A stretch of DNA of 9,098 nt from Bacillota bacterium (GTDB taxonomy: Bacteria; Bacillota; Clostridia; Clostridiales; Clostridiaceae). Each line of letters begins with the position of its first letter. Position 1 is the first letter of the stretch. Where the stretch lies: NCBI GenBank assembly GCA_023451395.1, contig JAEXZL010000183.1, positions 1 through 9,098 of the forward strand, written 5' to 3'. Under the pieces are notes generated by a model that ran no database searches, was not told the DNA's origin, and worked only from the letters and a program-made list of their open reading frames with translations. This document shows positions 5,288-9,098 of the stretch, piece by piece. The translations under genes were made by a program, and so were the position numbers.

Positions 5288-6676
5288 TTATTCTTCCTTT
5301 CCAGGGTCTTCTGAAAGATACTTTTCAAGGTATTCATCCCTGATTCTCTTAAGCTCAGTCCTTGGAAGAATTCTAAGAAGCTTCCAGCCTAAATCTAAGG
5401 TTTCTTCAATAGTTCTATTAGAATTTAAGCCTTGAGAAACATATTCCTTTTCAAAGGCTTCAGCAAACTCTGCAAATTTTTTGTCTGCGTCAGAAAGGGC
5501 TGATTCACCTAATATTGCCGCCAGCTCCTTGGCCTGCTTACCTTGAGCATAAGCTGAGAAAAGCTGGTTCATGGTGTCTGCGTGATCTTCTCTTGTCTTA
5601 CCTTTACCTATACCCTTATCCTTAAGTCTTGAAAGAGAAGGAAGTACATCAATGGGAGGCATAATTCCTCTCTTATAAAGCTCACGGGATAAAATTATCT
5701 GTCCCTCTGTAATGTATCCTGTAAGGTCAGGAATTGGATGAGTCTTATCTTCCTCAGGCATTGTAAGTATTGGTATCTGAGTTATAGAGCCTTCCTTACC
5801 CTTTATTCTTCCTGCTCTTTCGTATAAAGTAGCCAAATCTGTATAAAGATAACCTGGGTAGCCTCTTCTTCCTGGAACCTCTTTTCTTGCTGCTGAAACC
5901 TCACGAAGAGCTTCACAGTAGTTTGTTATATCAGTCATAATGACAAGCACATGCATCCCTTTTTCATAAGCAAGATACTCTGCTGTAGTAAGAGCCATTC
6001 TAGGAGTAGCTATTCTTTCTATAGCTGGATCATTGGCCAAATTCATAAATAGCACAGATCTATCTATAGCTCCTGTTTTAGTGAAATCATCTACGAAAAA
6101 CTGCGCTTCTTCAAAGGTTATTCCAATAGCTGCAAAGACAACAGCAAATTTTGAATCTGAATTTAAAACCTTGGCCTGCCTTGCAATCTGAGCTGCTAAA
6201 TCTGCATGAGGAAGACCTGATGCAGAAAATACCGGAAGCTTCTGTCCTCTAACCAAAGTGTTAAGCCCATCTATAGCAGATACTCCTGTTTGGATGAATT
6301 CAGAAGGGTAATCTCTAGATACTGGATTAATTGCTTCACCATCTATATCCAATCTCTTTTCTGGTATTATCTTTGGTCCATTATCTTTTGGGTTTCCGAG
6401 ACCATCAAATACTCTTCCTAACATATCCTCAGAAACTCCTAACTCTAAAGGCCTTCCTAAAAATCTAGCCTTAGTACCTTTTAGATTTATACCTGAGGAG
6501 CCTTCAAAAATCTGTACCATAGCTCTGGAACCATTTATCTCTAGTACTTTTCCTCTTCGCATTTCACCATTTTGCATTTCTATGTCAGCTATTTCATTAT
6601 ACTTAACCCCTTCAACATCATCAATAATCATCAAGGGGCCAACTACTTCTCTTACTGTTCTGTATTCTTTAAGCAT
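5288..6676 (-). CDS. ntpB: V-type ATP synthase/ATPase subunit B (regulatory)
   Basis: This is the non-catalytic subunit of the A3B3 head. I take the ATG at 6674-6676 (462 residues), not a start 33 bases further up: MLKEYRTVREVVGPL is the usual family N-terminus, an ideal AAGGAGG (6685-6691) lies 8 bases upstream, and the length is standard. With this start the arginine finger falls at Arg350 (PSLSR), the same number as in the Enterococcus hirae protein. In place of a Walker A loop there is the family's degenerate SASGLPHADLA (151-161). A beta-barrel domain (1-75), nucleotide-binding-fold domain and C-terminal helical domain follow in order. Arg350 reaches into the catalytic site of the neighbouring A subunit. 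The gene overlaps the ntpA stop by 8 bases, implying coupled translation and balanced A and B amounts. It is soluble, on the cytoplasmic side. Confidence 0.97.
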   Translation of the reverse strand: MLKEYRTVREVVGPLMIIDDVEGVKYNEIADIEMQNGEMRRGKVLEINGSRAMVQIFEGSSGINLKGTKARFLGRPLELGVSEDMLGRVFDGLGNPKDNGPKIIPEKRLDIDGEAINPVSRDYPSEFIQTGVSAIDGLNTLVRGQKLPVFSASGLPHADLAAQIARQAKVLNSDSKFAVVFAAIGITFEEAQFFVDDFTKTGAIDRSVLFMNLANDPAIERIATPRMALTTAEYLAYEKGMHVLVIMTDITNYCEALREVSAARKEVPGRRGYPGYLYTDLATLYERAGRIKGKEGSITQIPILTMPEEDKTHPIPDLTGYITEGQIILSRELYKRGIMPPIDVLPSLSRLKDKGIGKGKTREDHADTMNQLFSAYAQGKQAKELAAILGESALSDADKKFAEFAEAFEKEYVSQGLNSNRTIEETLDLGWKLLRILPRTELKRIRDEYLEKYLSEDPGKEE

Positions 6677-8444
6677 CCAACACCCCTCCTTCACTGATGA
6701 GAGAATCAATTTCAGAAGTCAGATCTAAAGATATGCCATCTATTCTATTTATTTCACTCTCAGCTATATATTTACTTCTTGCTATCCTGTCTCTAATCTC
6801 CATAGCTAAGATCTTATCAAGATAAACTCCTGTTTTCAGTGCTCTTTGAGCTTCCTTATAGAACTTCATTATAAGCTTTAGCATTTTATATTGCTTGCTT
6901 AATGAGGTGTAGGTATCTACTTCGTGGAAGGCATTCTGCTGAAGGTAATCTTCTCTAATGGACTTAGCAACCTCTAGCTTTAATCTATCCCCTTCTGAAA
7001 GGGCATCTATTCCTACCAGCCTTACTATTTCTTCTAGGTTTGCTTCCTCTTGAAGAAGAACCATAGCATCTCCTCTTAAGGTGCTCCAGTCTTCTGCTAT
7101 TTCACTATTCATCCATCTGTCTATTCTATCCTGATATAGAGAATATGAATTCAACCAATTAATTGATGGGAAATGTCTCTTATAAGCCAGCTGTGCGTCT
7201 AGGCTCCAGAAAACCTTAACTATTCTTAAGGTAGCCTGGGAAACAGGCTCTGAAATATCTCCTCCAGGAGGGGAAACAGCTCCTATAGCAGTAACAGCTC
7301 CCTGTCTTTCATTGTCACCAAGACATATAACCTTACCTGCTCTCTCATAGAACTCAGCCAATCTTGAGCCTAGGTATGCTGGATATCCTTCATCACCAGG
7401 CATCTCCTCTAGTCTACCGGACATTTCTCTTAAAGCCTCTGCCCATCTTGAGGTAGAATCAGCCATAATTGCAACGGAATAACCCATGTCTCTAAAATAC
7501 TCAGCTATGGTTATTCCTGTATATATTGAAGCTTCTCTAGCTGCTACAGGCATATTTGAAGTATTTGCTATGAGTACTGTTCTTTTCATAAGGGACTCCC
7601 CGGTTTTAGGATCCTTTAGCTCAGGGAATTCATTAAGAACATCTGTCATTTCATTACCACGTTCACCACAGCCTACATAAACTACTATTTCAGTATCTCC
7701 CCATTTAGCTATCTGATGCTGAACAACAGTCTTACCTGCTCCAAAGGGACCAGGAACGGAAGCAGCACCGCCTTTAGCTACAGGGAAAAAGGTATCAATA
7801 ACTCTCTGACCAGTAACCATTGCTGCATCTGGAGTGAGCTTTCTGTCATAGGGTCTGCCTTTTCTTACTGGCCATTTCTGCATCATTGTTACTTCTTTTA
7901 TTCCATTTTCTGTTTCAATAGTACATATTACTTCCTCTATGGTGAAGCTTCCACCCTTAATGGATTTAATAGTACCAGCTATTCCATAGGGTATCATAAT
8001 TTTTTGAGTAATAACGGATGTTTCCTGTACTGTACCAATTATAGTACCAGCTACAACCTTATCCCCTTCCTTAAGGAGTGGTTCAAAGTTCCATTTCTTA
8101 TCTCTGTCTAGAGCCTTTACAGTAACCCCTTTCTTTAAGAAGCTGCTTTGTGCTACCTCTTGATACTTATCTAGAGGTCTTTGTATTCCATCGAACATAC
8201 CCTCCATGAGACCAGGGCCAAGCTCTACGCTTAAGGGTTCACCAGTGGTATAAACCGGGTCTCCCGGTCCCAATCCTGATGTTTCCTCATAAACCTGAAT
8301 GGAGGCTCTATCTCCTCTCATTTCTATGATTTCACCGATAAGACCTTGTTCTCCAACCTTACAAACGTCATATATATTAGCTTCATCCATGTACTCTGCA
8401 ACAACCAGAGGACCAGAAACTTTGATTATTCTACCGGTTTTCAA
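6669..8444 (-). CDS. ntpA: V-type ATP synthase/ATPase catalytic subunit A
   Basis: This 591-residue protein hydrolyses or makes ATP in the V1 head and drives rotation coupled to H+ or Na+ movement; which ion cannot be told because the K and I subunits are outside the window. Visible motifs: Walker A GPFGAGKT at 232-239 (Lys238, Thr239), the catalytic glutamate and arginine Glu261/Arg262 in GERGNE, Walker B region SVAIMADSTSRW with Asp329, and SPPGGDISEP at 391-400. Lys238, Thr239, Glu261 and Arg262 carry the same numbers as in E. hirae NtpA. The A-specific insertion ('bulge' domain, about 110-190) is present, separating it from F-type beta. The length is normal with no intein. The start is TTG (8442-8444); a stop lies four codons upstream in frame with no other start, so TTG is forced. 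The nearest purine-rich site (AAGGAAGG) is about 12 bases away, a weak initiation context. Confidence 0.97.
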   Translation of the reverse strand: MKTGRIIKVSGPLVVAEYMDEANIYDVCKVGEQGLIGEIIEMRGDRASIQVYEETSGLGPGDPVYTTGEPLSVELGPGLMEGMFDGIQRPLDKYQEVAQSSFLKKGVTVKALDRDKKWNFEPLLKEGDKVVAGTIIGTVQETSVITQKIMIPYGIAGTIKSIKGGSFTIEEVICTIETENGIKEVTMMQKWPVRKGRPYDRKLTPDAAMVTGQRVIDTFFPVAKGGAASVPGPFGAGKTVVQHQIAKWGDTEIVVYVGCGERGNEMTDVLNEFPELKDPKTGESLMKRTVLIANTSNMPVAAREASIYTGITIAEYFRDMGYSVAIMADSTSRWAEALREMSGRLEEMPGDEGYPAYLGSRLAEFYERAGKVICLGDNERQGAVTAIGAVSPPGGDISEPVSQATLRIVKVFWSLDAQLAYKRHFPSINWLNSYSLYQDRIDRWMNSEIAEDWSTLRGDAMVLLQEEANLEEIVRLVGIDALSEGDRLKLEVAKSIREDYLQQNAFHEVDTYTSLSKQYKMLKLIMKFYKEAQRALKTGVYLDKILAMEIRDRIARSKYIAESEINRIDGISLDLTSEIDSLISEGGVLDA

Positions 8445-8496
8445 TTTTCCAACCTACCTTCCTTTCAAAACTATAATGTTCCATATCCCGCTGCAT
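8431..8496 (-). CDS. Possible 21-codon leader ORF overlapping the ntpA start
   Basis: The ntpF-ntpA gap holds an ATG (8494-8496) preceded at 8 bases by AGGTGA (8505-8510, at the end of ntpF). The frame runs 21 codons (beginning MQRDMEHYSF, ending KIENR) and stops at TAG 8431-8433, overlapping the first 14 bases of ntpA in another frame. Its binding site is better spaced than that of ntpA. Ribosomes finishing it would stop just past the TTG start, so it could couple ntpA translation to ntpF. The peptide has no recognisable domain, and an ORF this short can arise by chance. Confidence 0.3.
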   Translation of the reverse strand: MQRDMEHYSFERKVGWKIENR

Positions 8497-8500
8497 CAGT

Positions 8501-8815
8501 TTAATCACCTAGAATATTAACTCCTACAGCCTTCTCTACATTATCATTTATTCTCTTTAGACCAATGTTCAGGCTGCCCTGATTGCTGGGTATTAAAATC
8601 ACAGCCGGAAGCAGCTGTCTATTATATCTTTCAATAGTTTCCTCTAAATCCTTAGCTACCTGTTCTGTTACAAAAATTACTCCATAGCCGGTAAGAGCAA
8701 GTCTATCTATAGTTTTTCTAGCCTCTTCCACTTCTAACACCGGAAAAACCTCAAGGCCAAGGGCTTTAAAGGCAAGAATTGAATCCTTATCCCCTACCAC
8801 TCCTATCTTATACAT
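8501..8815 (-). CDS. ntpF: V-type ATP synthase/ATPase subunit F (central stalk)
   Basis: This small subunit (AtpF; called NtpG in E. hirae) binds subunit D in the rotating shaft of V1. The protein has the family Rossmann-like pattern: MYKIGVVGDKDS at the start, GYGVIFVTEQVA near 43-54 and a LLPAVILIPSNQGS strand-loop at 68-81, ending AVGVNILGD. I chose the ATG at 8813-8815 (104 residues) because MYKIGVVGDKDS is the usual N-terminus. A GTG at 8822-8824 would add three residues; AGAAAGG (8829-8835) is 4 bases from that GTG and 13 from the ATG, so neither spacing is ideal. The ntpC stop (8808-8810) lies inside the first codons of ntpF, so its translation is probably coupled to ntpC. A 56-base gap separates its stop from ntpA. 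Confidence 0.95.
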   Translation of the reverse strand: MYKIGVVGDKDSILAFKALGLEVFPVLEVEEARKTIDRLALTGYGVIFVTEQVAKDLEETIERYNRQLLPAVILIPSNQGSLNIGLKRINDNVEKAVGVNILGD

Positions 8816-9098
8816 AATTATCACGCAGCCTTTCTCTGATAATTTCTGCTGGCACTTTATTGAGTTTTCCTAATAGGATTATTCTTATAAGCTTAATTTC
8901 ATTTTCCTTGGCATATATATATGCTATTATCGGTTCAATACCAAAGGGAATAACCTTAGCCTTTTTCATATAATCCATAACAAAATTATCGATATTCTTT
9001 TCTAATAAGGATAGTGAACCAGAACTTATATAAGAGTCTATTCCACCTTTTATTATTGATGAATAATCTGAGTAGGATAAACGATTAGGAATATTATC
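8808..9098 (-). CDS. ntpC: V-type ATP synthase/ATPase subunit C, C-terminal part
   Basis: The frame is open to the right edge, showing the last 96 residues and TAA at 8808-8810; the start is outside the window. The tail is the subunit C (AtpC, homologous to subunit d/Vma6) signature: VIPFGIEPIIAYIYAKENE, then IKLIRIILLGKLNKVPAEII and RERLRDNYV. Subunit C is a funnel-shaped socket that links the D-F shaft to the membrane K ring. The end overlaps the likely ntpF start by 8 bases. Its place before ntpF fits the usual clostridial order I-K-E-C-F-A-B-D, so I, K and E are expected beyond the edge, along with the operon promoter. Confidence 0.95.
   Translation of the reverse strand, partial: DNIPNRLSYSDYSSIIKGGIDSYISSGSLSLLEKNIDNFVMDYMKKAKVIPFGIEPIIAYIYAKENEIKLIRIILLGKLNKVPAEIIRERLRDNYV

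Noticed and set aside
7716..8111. Plus-strand open frame of 131 codons inside ntpA
   Set aside because: It is antisense to a strongly conserved catalytic subunit; its Ser/Tyr/Asn-rich translation is what the complement of this coding strand gives.
6669..8444. Intein or insertion in ntpA
   Set aside because: The length is 591 residues and the motifs are continuous; the extra region at 110-190 is the normal V-type A-subunit insertion.
8816..8824. GTG start for ntpF adding three residues
   Set aside because: The family N-terminus begins at the ATG at 8815. The GTG remains possible because its Shine-Dalgarno spacing (4 bases) is no worse than that of the ATG (13 bases).
1..9098. CRISPR arrays, tRNA, rRNA, transposases or attachment sites
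   Set aside because: No regularly spaced repeats, RNA-gene motifs, transposase-like proteins or flanking terminal repeats were seen; the hairpins found are all explained as terminators.

Overview
The window is AT-rich DNA with Firmicute-style Shine-Dalgarno sites, short operons and rho-independent terminators. Its gene content (a bacterial V/A-type ATPase, TM2, DUF4097 and DUF4349 envelope proteins, and an ECF-type S component) points to a Clostridium-like anaerobe. The species cannot be read from the sequence.

Layout. Positions 1-231 (+) hold the last part of an RmlD-like dTDP-4-dehydrorhamnose reductase. It converges on 315-818 (-), an ECF transporter S component resembling the niacin group, with a hairpin between them (259-300). 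The S-component gene has a near-consensus promoter whose -10 box lies inside a 28-bp palindrome. Next come envelope genes of unknown role: a two-gene minus-strand operon (a duplicated-TM2 membrane protein at 2103-2873, then a three-TM DUF4097 protein at 940-2100), a small secreted protein (3019-3450, -) and a DUF4349 lipoprotein (3657-4574, +). Most of these units end in strong hairpins directly after the stop codon.

Positions 4640-9098 (-) carry the 3' part of a V-type ATPase operon in the order C-F-A-B-D: ntpC (partial at the edge), ntpF, ntpA, ntpB, ntpD. The genes overlap or sit a few bases apart, except for a 56-base gap before ntpA. That gap holds a possible 21-codon leader ORF with its own ribosome binding site, overlapping the TTG start of ntpA. 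ntpA and ntpB keep every catalytic residue checked, so the enzyme should be active. Subunits I, K and E would lie beyond the right edge. The operon ends after ntpD at a hairpin shared with the convergent DUF4349 gene.

Together, the right half makes the V1 motor (A3B3 head, D-F shaft) and its C coupling subunit. The left half is a set of envelope genes that may share a regulator: a 22-bp tandem motif with 11-bp period lies upstream of the TM2/DUF4097 operon, and a similar one lies in the divergent region before the DUF4349 gene. No mobile element, CRISPR array, tRNA, rRNA or clear novel defence system was seen.
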